Assembly (NCBI RefSeq): GCF_002846555.1
Contig: NZ_PJMS01000001.1
Coordinates: forward strand, 3,534,001 to 3,598,000
DNA from: Aquimarina sp. MAR_2010_214
GTDB lineage: Bacteria > Bacteroidota > Bacteroidia > Flavobacteriales > Flavobacteriaceae
Direction: 5' to 3'
Length of the DNA: 64,000 bases
Made by a program: the position numbers and the translations under genes. Below the pieces are notes generated by a model. The model did not search any database and was not told the DNA's origin. It saw nothing but the letters and a program-made list of their open reading frames with translations. Below are positions 7,729 to 17,045 of this stretch, in pieces. The number at the start of each line of letters is the position of its first letter. The first letter of the stretch is position 1.

Positions 7729-9231
7729 ATGAGTAAAGGGGGCTTAAGGGTAATAATACTCTACTGTTTTGTATATATAGGTGTTTCCAGTTATGGACAA
7801 ACGAACTATAAAGCTGATGGCGACAAAGTGGCATTAGTAGAGGAATCTAGTAAAGAAAAATCAAAACCCGTAGATGTTAGGAAAGGAAACTTTGATGATG
7901 CTATATATCAAAGTGAACTTGAAAATAATGAAAAAGAAGCATATTTAGCAGAAATAGCCAAAAAAAATACGGTTATCAATATACTATTGGTTAGTCTTGT
8001 TCTACTACTCATAGCGTTTCTTTTCTTTTATTGGAAATATAGGGTAAGAAAAAAAAATAGTGATGTCTTAAAAGAAAAAAATGAACAACTCATTGAAGCA
8101 AAGGCAGAAGCTGAAAAACTTACCAATACAAAATCTCAATTTATTTCTACCGTAAGTCATGAACTAAGAACACCTCTATATGGTGTGGTCGGAATTACTA
8201 CATTATTATTAGAAGAAAAAGATATCTCCTTAAAACATAAAAAATTACTTAATTCATTAAAATTTTCTGGAGACTACCTTCTTGATTTAATAAATAAGGT
8301 ATTGAAAATAAGTAAGATTGAATCTAATAATGAAAAACTTACAAAGACGCCTACAAATCTACTTCAACTTTCTCAAAATTTACTATATTCTTTTGAGTAT
8401 CAGGCAAAAAACAAAAACAATGAACTTGTTTTAGAAATACCTAATGAATTACCCGATGTATTAGATGTGGATTCTCTTAAAATATCGGAAGTTCTAATTA
8501 ATTTAATTGGAAATTCAACAAAGTTTACAGAAAATGGTAAGATATGGCTTAGAATAAAAATTCTCTCCATAGATAATGAAATGATTACGATACGATACGA
8601 AGTAGAAGATAATGGGGTAGGAATCCCTGAAGATAAAAAAGAGTTTGTATTCGAAAAATTTTCTCAAGTAGGTAGAGAGTTTAATAAATCCGAAGGAACA
8701 GGGTTAGGTTTGTCTATTGTTAAAAACCTTATAGAGATGATGGATAGCGAAATATATTTGGACAGTAAAGAAGGGAGAGGAACCAAATTTTATTTTGATT
8801 TACAATTAGAAATTATAGACGAAAAGGAAGAGAAAGAAATAGATCCAAATAGTAGTAATATCAATACTATTTATAGACGAATCTTGGTTGCAGAAGACAA
8901 CAAAATAAATCAAATCGTTACCAAAAACCTTCTAAATATCATAGGATATGATTGTATTATTGTAGAGAATGGTTTTAACGCACTACAAATGGTTAAAAAA
9001 GAAGATTTTGATCTTATTCTGATGGATTTGAATATGCCATATCTTAACGGAACAGAAGCCACCAGACGTATACGAGAATTTAATCAGACCACACCTATTA
9101 TTGCTCTTACTGCTTCAGAGTTAAGTGAAGTGCAAGAAGAATGTATGGGAATCGGAATGAATGATATTATTAATAAGCCATTAAATAAAAATGATCTCAA
9201 AAATATTATAACAAAGCACTTGCTGCCTTAA
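7729..9231 (+). CDS. Hybrid sensor histidine kinase with minimal sensor
   Basis: A 500-residue protein: signal peptide (about 1-24), a short extracytoplasmic stretch of only some 55 residues, one membrane helix (about 81-101), a coiled linker, a HisKA domain with the phospho-acceptor H144 in STVSHELRTPLYG, a HATPase domain (N box with NLIGNSTKFTENG, G1 VEDNGVGIP, G2 GTGLGLSIVKNL), and a C-terminal receiver (ILVAEDNKINQ start, phospho-acceptor D in LILMDLNMP, conserved K in NKPLNK). Related flavobacterial kinases usually have TPR repeats in the sensor; here these seem lost or reduced to one helix. No response regulator is adjacent, so phosphate probably goes to the attached receiver. Confidence 0.93.
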   Translation: MSKGGLRVIILYCFVYIGVSSYGQTNYKADGDKVALVEESSKEKSKPVDVRKGNFDDAIYQSELENNEKEAYLAEIAKKNTVINILLVSLVLLLIAFLFFYWKYRVRKKNSDVLKEKNEQLIEAKAEAEKLTNTKSQFISTVSHELRTPLYGVVGITTLLLEEKDISLKHKKLLNSLKFSGDYLLDLINKVLKISKIESNNEKLTKTPTNLLQLSQNLLYSFEYQAKNKNNELVLEIPNELPDVLDVDSLKISEVLINLIGNSTKFTENGKIWLRIKILSIDNEMITIRYEVEDNGVGIPEDKKEFVFEKFSQVGREFNKSEGTGLGLSIVKNLIEMMDSEIYLDSKEGRGTKFYFDLQLEIIDEKEEKEIDPNSSNINTIYRRILVAEDNKINQIVTKNLLNIIGYDCIIVENGFNALQMVKKEDFDLILMDLNMPYLNGTEATRRIREFNQTTPIIALTASELSEVQEECMGIGMNDIINKPLNKNDLKNIITKHLLP

Positions 9232-9248
9232 AGATATTCATGCTATAA

Positions 9249-9286
9249 AAAAAAATAGGTCTTTTGCACAAAAGACCTATTTTTTT
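9249..9286. terminator. Bidirectional terminator between convergent genes
   Basis: AAATAGGTCTTTT and its exact complement pair around GCAC; with flanking A/T pairs the stem reaches 17 bp. It serves the kinase gene ending at 9231 and the protease gene ending at 9293. Confidence 0.92.
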
Positions 9287-9292
9287 ATACTT

Positions 9293-11734
9293 CTAATTTG
9301 TTTCTTCTGTTTTAATTTTTTTTCTGTGTTTTACATATTTTTCTAACCACTGATCTTGTTCCCATAACAAATGTAATATAGATTCTTTTGCTCTATATCC
9401 ATGACTTTCTTTAGGTAACATAACTAGTCTTGTAGTAGCACCCAATCCTTTTAATGCATTAAAATACCGTTCACTTTGAAGAGGATATGTTCCTGAATTA
9501 TTATCAGCCTCTCCATGTATTAATAAAAGGGGAGTCTTCATTTTTTCTGCATGCATAAAAGGAGACATCTTATAGTATATTTCTGGAGCTTCCCAATAAC
9601 TTCGTTCTTCACTTTGAAAACCAAAAGGGGTAAGTGTTCTGTTATAAGCACCACTTCTAGCTATTCCTGCCGCAAAGAGATTAGAATGTGATAATAAATT
9701 TGCTGTCATAAAGGCACCATAAGAATGTCCTCCGACAGCTACTCTATTTGGATCGATATATCCTAATGCATTTACAGCATCTATAGCAGCTTTTCCATTT
9801 GCAACTAATTGTTTTCTAAAAGAATCATTTGGTTCTTCAACTCCTTCTCCCACAATGGGGAATGAAGCATCGTCTAATACAACATACCCTCTGGTAACCC
9901 AATATAACATCGACCCCCAAAATGGATATGTAAATTCATTGGGATTAGAAGTAGATTGTGATGCACTAGTTTTGTTTTTAAACTCAACAGGATATGCCCA
10001 TAGAATCATTGGCATTTTTTCTTTTTTTGATTTATCATAACCAATAGGAAGATATAGTGTTCCAGAAAGCTCTAATCCATCATCTCTTTTATATTTAATA
10101 ACTTCTTTATGGATGTTTTGAATGCTAGTAAATGGATTTTTAAAAAAAGTAATCTGTTTTAAATCGTTTACCTTGTTGATGTTTCTTATATAATAATTAG
10201 GATACTCGGTAGGGGATTCTATTCGTATTAAAAATTCTCCTTTTTCCATATTAATAGCAGAGTAGATATTCTCTATTTTATCTGTAAATTCGGATTGATA
10301 AATTCGAGAAGTTTTGTTAGATTTTAGATCGAATTTATCAATGAATGGAAATTGTCCATTTTTAGTATAACCATCTCCAATCATATAAATATTGTTATTC
10401 TGAACATTAATAACAGAATATCCATATTTGTTTTTAATACTTACCGGATCTCCAGGATCATTATATTTATCTTGATAATTTCTATTATGAATAATATTAG
10501 GTTTTTGATTAGGTTTAGATGGATCAAAAACATAAGTTCTAGTGTTTCGAGTATTCCACCAATAATCATAAGCAATTGCTAATTCACTGTTCGTCCACTG
10601 TATTCCTGCATAACGGTCAATTGTTTTTAAAATAGATTTAGCAGGTTTGGTAAAAGGAGCACTGAGTTGGAATATTTCGTCACGAAACTCTACTTTTACT
10701 TTCGGATCCCCTTTATCTAATGCTTCGGCCCATACTAATGTAGCCGGATGATCTCTACGCCAAACCATTGATCTTTTACCTAATCGTGTAGACATAAATC
10801 CTTTAGGTAAAACTTCGTTAAGAGGTACTTTATTGATTGTTTTAATAACTTTTCCTGTTTTCTCATATAATTTTGTTTCCTGAGGAAAACGTCTATATGG
10901 AACCAAGTAAGAAAAAGGCTTTTGAATAGCTGTTGCTATAACAAAATTTCCATCTGGAGAAAAAGAAAAACCATTATACATAGCTGGAGGAGCCCAATTT
11001 GTGATCGTACCATCAAGAGTTACCTTTTTGATTTCTGAAATGGCTAGTTGTTCAAAGTTATACTCATCATTAGGGTTCTTTAATAAATCCTGATATGTAC
11101 GATTTTGAGCTTTTGTTCCTTCGCTAATAGTTATTGTGGGACCTGTAGGAACAGCATCCAGTGGATTAATTAATGTTTTTTTGTCAGATGGTATAAATTT
11201 TACTAATAAAGATGAATTGTCCCTAGACCATCTATATGGCATTCCCATATTTGCATTTAGATTATCCTCTGTAATTTTATTAGCTTTTCTTTCAGAAATA
11301 TCTAAAATCCATAACTCTACACCTTTTGATGTCGTATTTGTAAATGCAACTTTACTTTGATCAGGAGACCAACTAAAATTAGCTATTCTTGTATTTTCTG
11401 GCAATCCAATAATTTGATTAGCACTCTTATCATCTGTTTTTTTTAATTTGATTTTATTAAAATAATTAACTCTACTAGAAATATTAGTTTTTGGATTAAT
11501 TCGTAATCCAGCCAATCGCATTTCTTTCTCTGATAACTCTGCAATAGTTTTATAGTTATCTCTATAAAGGAAAATTAGATTTTCACCTTTTTTATCAACA
11601 CGAACGGAAGGAGCAGGAGATACATCTACAAGGTCTAAAATTTCTTTTGGAGGTTTTTGATAGTCGACACTTTCTTGAGCATTACTACTATATATAGCAA
11701 AGAATAAAAATAGAATTAACTTAATGGGTTTCAT
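9293..11734 (-). CDS. S9 family peptidase, glutamyl-endopeptidase (S9D/CGEP) type
   Basis: An 813-residue exported serine peptidase. A signal peptide (ending YSSNAQ) is followed by a seven-bladed beta-propeller region (about 40-560) and a C-terminal alpha/beta-hydrolase domain. The catalytic triad is readable: S671 in GGHSYGAFMTANLL, D744 in HGEADNNSGTYP and H778 in LPKESHGYRAKE. The phrases IARSGAYNRTLTPFGFQ and ALKGLGATTRLVMLP match the chloroplast glutamyl endopeptidase branch of prolyl oligopeptidases rather than DPP4 or oligopeptidase B (established family knowledge, recalled). It would degrade peptides in the periplasm. It is a single gene ending at a shared terminator. Confidence 0.93.
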   Translation of the reverse strand: MKPIKLILFLFFAIYSSNAQESVDYQKPPKEILDLVDVSPAPSVRVDKKGENLIFLYRDNYKTIAELSEKEMRLAGLRINPKTNISSRVNYFNKIKLKKTDDKSANQIIGLPENTRIANFSWSPDQSKVAFTNTTSKGVELWILDISERKANKITEDNLNANMGMPYRWSRDNSSLLVKFIPSDKKTLINPLDAVPTGPTITISEGTKAQNRTYQDLLKNPNDEYNFEQLAISEIKKVTLDGTITNWAPPAMYNGFSFSPDGNFVIATAIQKPFSYLVPYRRFPQETKLYEKTGKVIKTINKVPLNEVLPKGFMSTRLGKRSMVWRRDHPATLVWAEALDKGDPKVKVEFRDEIFQLSAPFTKPAKSILKTIDRYAGIQWTNSELAIAYDYWWNTRNTRTYVFDPSKPNQKPNIIHNRNYQDKYNDPGDPVSIKNKYGYSVINVQNNNIYMIGDGYTKNGQFPFIDKFDLKSNKTSRIYQSEFTDKIENIYSAINMEKGEFLIRIESPTEYPNYYIRNINKVNDLKQITFFKNPFTSIQNIHKEVIKYKRDDGLELSGTLYLPIGYDKSKKEKMPMILWAYPVEFKNKTSASQSTSNPNEFTYPFWGSMLYWVTRGYVVLDDASFPIVGEGVEEPNDSFRKQLVANGKAAIDAVNALGYIDPNRVAVGGHSYGAFMTANLLSHSNLFAAGIARSGAYNRTLTPFGFQSEERSYWEAPEIYYKMSPFMHAEKMKTPLLLIHGEADNNSGTYPLQSERYFNALKGLGATTRLVMLPKESHGYRAKESILHLLWEQDQWLEKYVKHRKKIKTEETN

Positions 11735-11864
11735 GAATAGAGTTTTAGATTAATGTGTTTGTAATATGATAAAATAACTTTGTTGTATTTGTTAATGTTC
11801 TTAAAAGAATAATTGTTACAAGTTTCTGTATAATTAAATAAAAAATATAGGTTTTACTATTCCC

Positions 11865-12692
11865 TTAACAAGATACAATTAGTCTGCTTATAAATCTACT
11901 TACTTTATCAATTACAATTTTTGCATTCTCTTTATGTGGCGTATGACCACTATCTGGAATTAATAAAGCTTTTGAGTTCCCTGATGTGTTTTTTATAATC
12001 GAATTTATCTGATCCAGTGTTCCATATTCATCTTTTTCACCCTGAATTATTAGTGAAGGACATTCGATTTTTGGTAAATATTTTTCAATATTCCAGGATT
12101 GAAAAGTTTCAGAAAGCCATGTCTCTGTCCACATTCTAAAAACAGCATCAGTCTTATTTCCGTGGTATTTATATAATTTCTCTTTCAGTGAAGTATTTTG
12201 ATAGGCCAGAACTGCTGATTTAATACCATTAATGGTTTCTTCTTCTACAAATACATGAGCTCCTTCGGTGATAATACCTATAACTTTTTCTGGAAACAGA
12301 GCAGCTGTTAATAAAGCAATACTACCACCATCACTATGACCAAACAGTATTATATTTTTTAATTCTAGCTTCTGTATTATTTCCCCCAGAATATATGCCT
12401 CTTCTTTTAAATAGTCATTATTTCTTTTTGAAGTAATAAAAGGAGCAGATTTACCATACCCCAGACGATCATAAGAAAGAATGTTACAATCCGTTTTTGA
12501 AGCAATATGTTTGGGGAAATCTTTCCATAACTCGATACATCCTAAAGAATCGTGTAGGAAAATAATTGTTTTTTTTTCTGGTGAGAGTAACTTAGGGTTT
12601 TTAGAGAATCGTAATCGATGTTTGTTTATTATTAAATCCAAAGACAGTGGTTTTGTTATAAAAGTGCTAAAAATAAGCCAAAGTCTATGCAA
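11865..12692 (-). CDS. Alpha/beta hydrolase, TTG start
   Basis: A 275-residue hydrolase of the alpha/beta fold. The oxyanion-region phrase is FLHDSLGCIELW, the strand-turn SYDRLGYGKS follows, the nucleophile is S120 in FGHSDGGSIAL, the acid is probably D in IQGEKDEYG, and the base is H in PDSGHTPHKE. There is no ATG in frame near the N-terminus and a stop lies only seven codons upstream, so TTG at 12692 is the only reasonable start. The substrate is unknown; the SDGG form is seen in esterases and C-C bond hydrolases. It is divergent from the peptidase gene at 12773, sharing an 80-bp upstream region. Confidence 0.85.
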   Translation of the reverse strand: MHRLWLIFSTFITKPLSLDLIINKHRLRFSKNPKLLSPEKKTIIFLHDSLGCIELWKDFPKHIASKTDCNILSYDRLGYGKSAPFITSKRNNDYLKEEAYILGEIIQKLELKNIILFGHSDGGSIALLTAALFPEKVIGIITEGAHVFVEEETINGIKSAVLAYQNTSLKEKLYKYHGNKTDAVFRMWTETWLSETFQSWNIEKYLPKIECPSLIIQGEKDEYGTLDQINSIIKNTSGNSKALLIPDSGHTPHKENAKIVIDKVSRFISRLIVSC

Positions 12693-12772
12693 ATTGTATA
12701 TTTTGCGCCACTAAATTTGAAACACTAGGCATTTTTTTAAGTCTAGCTATAGTAAATAGTTAATCCAATACA

Positions 12773-14650
12773 ATGAAAAAAACATTAGCCAAGATTTCCA
12801 TTGGTGTATTATTAATTGGTTGTGGAACCAGTAACCTTACAAATGATATAGCAACAAATGTACCTATAGCAACCGCTATAGATCTAACTCAGGTAAAAGA
12901 CGATAAAGTCCCAGTTACTATAGATCCGGGACGCTTTATTCAGGATACTGTAAAATACCGTATTCCCAAAGTGGTTCAAGGTACTTATGCTGTAAGTGAT
13001 TTTGGGAAATTTGTAGATGATTTCAAAGCTTTTGATTATCAGGGTAATGAGATTAAAGTAGAAAAAAAAGATACCAATACATGGTTAATTACAAATGCCA
13101 AGCAACTTGACAAAATTAGTTACCTGGTAAATGATACTTATGATATAGAGAATACAGATGTCGGGACACCTTTCTCTCCTTCTGGGACTAATATAGAACC
13201 AGAAAATTATGTATTGAATCTTCATGGGTTTATTGGGTATTTTGATGTGCTGAAAAATAACCAGTATGTATTAGAGGTAAAAGCACCATCAGAAATGAAA
13301 AGAACTTCTGCGCTACAAAAAGTAGGATCAGAACCAAGTGAAGATAAACTAGTTACTACAGATAAATATCTGGCAACACGTTATTTTGAAATTACTGATA
13401 ACCCAATGATGTATGGAGATCTCGATGTCGAAGAGTTTATGGTAGGAGATATCAAAATTGTATTAAGTATATATTCTCCAAACAAGGTGCATACAGCAGC
13501 TAAGATAAAAGAGACGGTATTTAAAATGATGAAAGGGCAAAAGGCATATCTTGGAGATATCAATAGTACCCCTCGTTATGATGTATATTTGTATTTAGCA
13601 CCCAGTACCGAAAATGCTCCTACAGGATTTGGAGCACTAGAGCATCATACATCTACCATAGTCGTTTTACCAGAGCAAATGCCCGATGAAGCATTGGCAT
13701 CTGCAATGATTGATGTGGTTTCTCATGAATTTTTTCATATTGTAACTCCTCTTAGTGTACATTCTGAAGATGTACATTACTTTGATTATAATAAACCTAC
13801 TTTTTCAAAGCATTTGTGGATGTATGAAGGGGTGACCGAGTATTTTGCAACCTTATTTCAGGTTAATCAAGAATTAGTAGACGAGCAAGAGTTTTATGAT
13901 AAAATCATGGGTAAAATTCAAAGTGCAAGTGGATATGATGATACTATGAGTTTTACTACAATGAGTGAGAATATACTTGATCAACCCTATGCGGCTAATT
14001 ATGCTAATGTATATGAAAAAGGAGCATTAATTGGTATGTGCATTGATATTCTGATGCGCGAAGAGAGTAACGGAAATCGTGGAATTTTATCATTGATGAA
14101 GGAATTATCTATTAAATATGGGAAAAACAAGCCTTTTAAGGATGATAAAATTATAGAAGAGATTACAACAATGACTTATCCAGCAATTGGTGAATTTTTG
14201 AAAACACATGTTGTAGGGAAGATTCCAATTAATTATGAAGAATTCTTTAAAAAAGCAGGATTAGCGATAGAATCAGAAAGAGTAGAAACAAATTATATTC
14301 AGAATTCTGGAGTTTTAATTGTAGCTGGAAATCAAGAAAAGGGAACGATATTTTTTACAGATTTAGTTTCTGATAATAGTTTCTGGAAAGAAAATGGTGT
14401 AAAACCCAATGATGATATCGTAGAAATAAATGGTACTAAATTGACGTTACAGAATGCTAATAGTATATTAGGTGCTACTTTTCAATGGAAAGAAGGTGAT
14501 GATGTTGAAGTTAAACTTAATAGAGCAGGAGAGGAAGTTGTTATTAAAACTAAAGTAACAAAATCCTTCACCAAAGGAAAAAAACTTAAAGTAATTGATA
14601 ATTCTACAGATGTGCAATCAGAGCTTAGAAAAGCTTGGTTAAAAGGGTAG
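12773..14650 (+). CDS. M61-family-type metallopeptidase, lipoprotein with PDZ domain
   Basis: A 625-residue lipoprotein: lipobox LLIGCGTS with the acylated cysteine C17. An N-terminal beta domain (about 45-270) leads to a gluzincin catalytic domain with H318-E319-x-x-H322 (VSHEFFHIVTPL) and the downstream glutamate in MYEGVTEYFA (E352), then a PDZ domain (about 495-590). This order is that of M61 glycyl-aminopeptidases. The enzyme would trim peptides at the outer or inner membrane surface. TAAATTTG at 12712-12719 fits a -7 box but no TTG lies at the normal -33 distance. A strong hairpin follows at 14664. Confidence 0.9.
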   Translation: MKKTLAKISIGVLLIGCGTSNLTNDIATNVPIATAIDLTQVKDDKVPVTIDPGRFIQDTVKYRIPKVVQGTYAVSDFGKFVDDFKAFDYQGNEIKVEKKDTNTWLITNAKQLDKISYLVNDTYDIENTDVGTPFSPSGTNIEPENYVLNLHGFIGYFDVLKNNQYVLEVKAPSEMKRTSALQKVGSEPSEDKLVTTDKYLATRYFEITDNPMMYGDLDVEEFMVGDIKIVLSIYSPNKVHTAAKIKETVFKMMKGQKAYLGDINSTPRYDVYLYLAPSTENAPTGFGALEHHTSTIVVLPEQMPDEALASAMIDVVSHEFFHIVTPLSVHSEDVHYFDYNKPTFSKHLWMYEGVTEYFATLFQVNQELVDEQEFYDKIMGKIQSASGYDDTMSFTTMSENILDQPYAANYANVYEKGALIGMCIDILMREESNGNRGILSLMKELSIKYGKNKPFKDDKIIEEITTMTYPAIGEFLKTHVVGKIPINYEEFFKKAGLAIESERVETNYIQNSGVLIVAGNQEKGTIFFTDLVSDNSFWKENGVKPNDDIVEINGTKLTLQNANSILGATFQWKEGDDVEVKLNRAGEEVVIKTKVTKSFTKGKKLKVIDNSTDVQSELRKAWLKG

Positions 14651-14663
14651 ATTTACATAGAAC

Positions 14664-14704
14664 AAAACTAAAAAAGGCCCTTGTATAGGGCCTTTTTTAG
14701 TTTT
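14664..14704. terminator. Bidirectional terminator between the M61 peptidase and PPK2 genes
   Basis: AAAACTAAAAAAGGCCCT and its complement form an 18-bp perfect stem with a TGTAT loop. The right arm runs into the last codon of the PPK2 gene at 14703. Both strands have T-rich 3' sides. Confidence 0.92.
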
Positions 14705-15518
14705 AAACAAGTTCTTCTTCTTCTTCTTCTTTATATGGAATAGTATCTAAGACATATTGTATCGCTTTAATTCGTGCTTCGGTTTTACGATCAGCCTCGA
14801 TAATAACCCAGGGAGAAAGCTCAGTATTGGTCTTTTCAAACATTTTTACCTTATACTTAGTATATTCATCCCAGAGTTCTTGAGCCTTTTCATCTACAGG
14901 GGTCATTTTCCATTTTTTTAACGGACTTGATTTAATATCTTTAAAACGAGAAGCTTGTTCTTCTTTAGTAATAGAAAAATAGAATTTGATGAGATAAGTG
15001 TCAGACTCAAGTATCATTCGTTCAAAATCGTTTACCTGCCCCATAAATGTATGATATTGTTCTGTGCTACAAAAACCATTCACAGGTTCTACCACAGCTC
15101 TATTATACCAGCTACGGTCAAAAAGAACCATTTCTCCTGGGGTTGGTAGTTGATTAACATAACGTTGGAAATACCATTGCCCTTCCTCTTCACTGGTAGG
15201 TTTTGGTAGTGCTACAATGCGAAAATGCCTGGGGTTTATATGAGAAGTAATACGGCGAATTGCCCCGCCTTTTCCTGCTGCATCACGACCTTCGAAAATG
15301 ATAACTATTTTCTTTCCATTTTTTATGGTCCAGTTTTGTAATTTGATGAGTTCGGCCTGAAGCTTTTTTAATTGGATTTCATATTTAACCATCCTCAATA
15401 CCTTTTCAACATCAGTCTTTTTATCCATATATAGATATTTTAAACCGATAGGAGAATTTAGTATTTCGAGATCTTCTTTAGAAAGATCAATATTTTTTAT
15501 TTTTTGAGTTGTCGTCAT
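14703..15518 (-). CDS. Polyphosphate kinase 2 family protein (second of tandem pair)
   Basis: A 271-residue PPK2-type kinase. Walker A is FEGRDAAGKGGAIRR, Walker B is VLFDRSWYNRAVVEPV, and the lid region contains QWYFQRYVNQLPTPGEM. PPK2 enzymes transfer phosphate between polyphosphate and nucleoside di- or monophosphates. The single-domain length and the GRDAAGKGG sequence fit class I (nucleoside diphosphate) enzymes, but the class cannot be proven from the motif alone. It follows the paralogue at 15522-16367 by 3 bp, so the two are almost certainly co-transcribed. It ends in a run of glutamates (KEEEEEELV). Confidence 0.93.
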   Translation of the reverse strand: MTTTQKIKNIDLSKEDLEILNSPIGLKYLYMDKKTDVEKVLRMVKYEIQLKKLQAELIKLQNWTIKNGKKIVIIFEGRDAAGKGGAIRRITSHINPRHFRIVALPKPTSEEEGQWYFQRYVNQLPTPGEMVLFDRSWYNRAVVEPVNGFCSTEQYHTFMGQVNDFERMILESDTYLIKFYFSITKEEQASRFKDIKSSPLKKWKMTPVDEKAQELWDEYTKYKVKMFEKTNTELSPWVIIEADRKTEARIKAIQYVLDTIPYKEEEEEELV

Positions 15519-15521
15519 AAA

Positions 15522-16367
15522 TCAAATATCTATTTGTTCAATATATCTATAGTATCTTAGGATCACATTAGGATCAGGAAGTAATGTGGTTTTTGCTTTG
15601 GATTTACCGGTATAATCAAACCTCGATAACACATATCTCATACTTTCTAACCGAGCAGTTTTCTTGCTATTGGTTTTTACAATAACCCAGGGGCTAAATG
15701 TAGTATGGGTCTTTGAGAACATTTGTTCCTTGTACTTAGTGTATTTGTTCCATAACTGTTGTCCTTTCATATCTACAGGACTAAATTTCCATATTTTTAA
15801 AGGATTCTGTAGTCTTGCATCAAAACGTTTTTTCTGCTCTTCTTTTGATATCGAGAACCAAAACTTGATTACTATAACTCCATCTTCATATAACATATGT
15901 TCAAATTCTGGAACCTGAACCATAAAATTTTTATGTTGTTTATTGGTGCAAAACCCCATAACAGGTTCTACAACGGCACGATTATACCAGCTACGATCAA
16001 AAAAAACAATTTCCCCCGGATTAGGTAATTCTTTAATGTATCTTCTAAAATACCATTGTCCTTTTTCGACTTCGGTAGGTTTTGATAATGCAACGATACG
16101 CATAGAACGAGGATTAAGGTGCTCTGTAAATCGTTTTATAGAGCCTCCTTTACCTGCAGCATCTCTTCCTTCAAAAATGATTGCTACACGTAGCTTCTTT
16201 TTGGCGATCCATTGCTGAAGATTTACTAGTTCTCCTTGTAGAAAACGAAGCTCTTCTTCGTATCTGATTTTCTGTAATATTTTTTTAATGTCAATGTTTT
16301 TTTGATCAGCAATATTGATCAAATGCTTCCGTTTTTTGACTTGATTTAATTCTTCAAGTGTAAACAT
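15522..16367 (-). CDS. Polyphosphate kinase 2 family protein (first of tandem pair)
   Basis: A 281-residue PPK2 kinase with Walker A FEGRDAAGKGGSIKR, Walker B FFDRSWYNRAVVEPV and lid GQWYFRRYIKELPNPGE. It resembles its downstream neighbour over the whole length but differs in the N-terminal helix and C-terminus (ends ILRYYRYIEQIDI). Two adjacent PPK2 paralogues could divide labour between substrates, or form a mixed oligomer; this is inference. The gap to the next gene is 3 bp. Upstream is a 680-bp gene-poor region. Confidence 0.93.
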   Translation of the reverse strand: MFTLEELNQVKKRKHLINIADQKNIDIKKILQKIRYEEELRFLQGELVNLQQWIAKKKLRVAIIFEGRDAAGKGGSIKRFTEHLNPRSMRIVALSKPTEVEKGQWYFRRYIKELPNPGEIVFFDRSWYNRAVVEPVMGFCTNKQHKNFMVQVPEFEHMLYEDGVIVIKFWFSISKEEQKKRFDARLQNPLKIWKFSPVDMKGQQLWNKYTKYKEQMFSKTHTTFSPWVIVKTNSKKTARLESMRYVLSRFDYTGKSKAKTTLLPDPNVILRYYRYIEQIDI

Positions 16368-16819
16368 AAATTTTGTAATTTGTTATTCTAAATAAGTGAG
16401 GATTAAAGGTAAAAAGAAAATGAATTTTATCGATCTTTAATGATATTTTTTTTGCATAAAATCACTAGAAAAATATATTTAGTTATTTGTCTAATGATAC
16501 TTTCCAGAAGAACCTTTCTTTGATTTTTGATTTCTACTTATTTTTGTGAAATATAGTAGTATCTCTATTAAAAATAGAAGTTTACCATTGAGTTAATATT
16601 ACAATTTGCGTTGCAGCGTGTTCTCTTATTATAGTCATTATTTTTATGCCAATTTCTTTTTCAGAAACATTAAAAACGGTCTCTGTATATTAAGAGCCTT
16701 TAAAACCTAATATAATTATTCCATTTTAAATTTTTTGCTATCTCACTTATCGAAGTTTCTTTGGGAATAGTGAATACAAATAGGGAGTTATGTGTATGCC
16801 AAAATAGGCACTAAAATAA

Positions 16820-16960
16820 TTTAAAGTTTCAGAAGATTTGAATTTTAACAGGATAGGAGTGTATGTATTATCTCATGGTAAGAAAGATAAAAACAAAAAG
16901 GATATTAATGGTTTTGTTTCAAGTTTTGAAGAAGAATTTTCAACCCTTAATGTTATTTGA
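16820..16960 (+). pseudogene. Possible C-terminal gene remnant
   Basis: A 46-codon frame from 16820 to the TGA at 16958-16960 has no ATG and is preceded by stops, but its translation reads like protein: FKVSEDLNFNRIGVYVLSHG then a Lys-rich link and GFVSSFEEEFSTLNVI. I do not recognise the parent family. It may equally be a chance frame in AT-rich DNA; the even amino-acid mix makes a remnant slightly more likely. Confidence 0.35.
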
Positions 16961-16977
16961 TATCAGATGTGATATTA

Positions 16978-17013
16978 AAAAACGCCTAATGAAATATAAT
17001 CTTAGGCGTTTTT
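16978..17013 (-). terminator. Terminator of the (EP)n lipoprotein gene
   Basis: AAAAACGCCTAA and TTAGGCGTTTTT form a perfect 12-bp stem with a 12-nt loop, and the minus-strand 3' side is T-rich. It lies 32 bp after the stop at 17046. Confidence 0.8.
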
Positions 17014-17045
17014 AGATTGATTAAGCTTTTGTTTTATTAAGTTAA

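Larger units (their letters stand above)
16368..17045. other. Gene-poor stretch with a coding remnant
   Basis: This 678-bp gap has no gene with a normal start. It holds the upstream region of the PPK2 pair, a short frame without ATG (16820-16960) and the terminator of the lipoprotein gene (16978-17013). Codon-like composition in part of it suggests a decayed gene. Confidence 0.5.

Noticed and set aside
12712..12719. TAAATTTG as a promoter of the M61 peptidase gene
   Set aside because: The nearest TTG is 15 bp away, short of the 19-21 bp expected; left as a possibility only in the gene entry.
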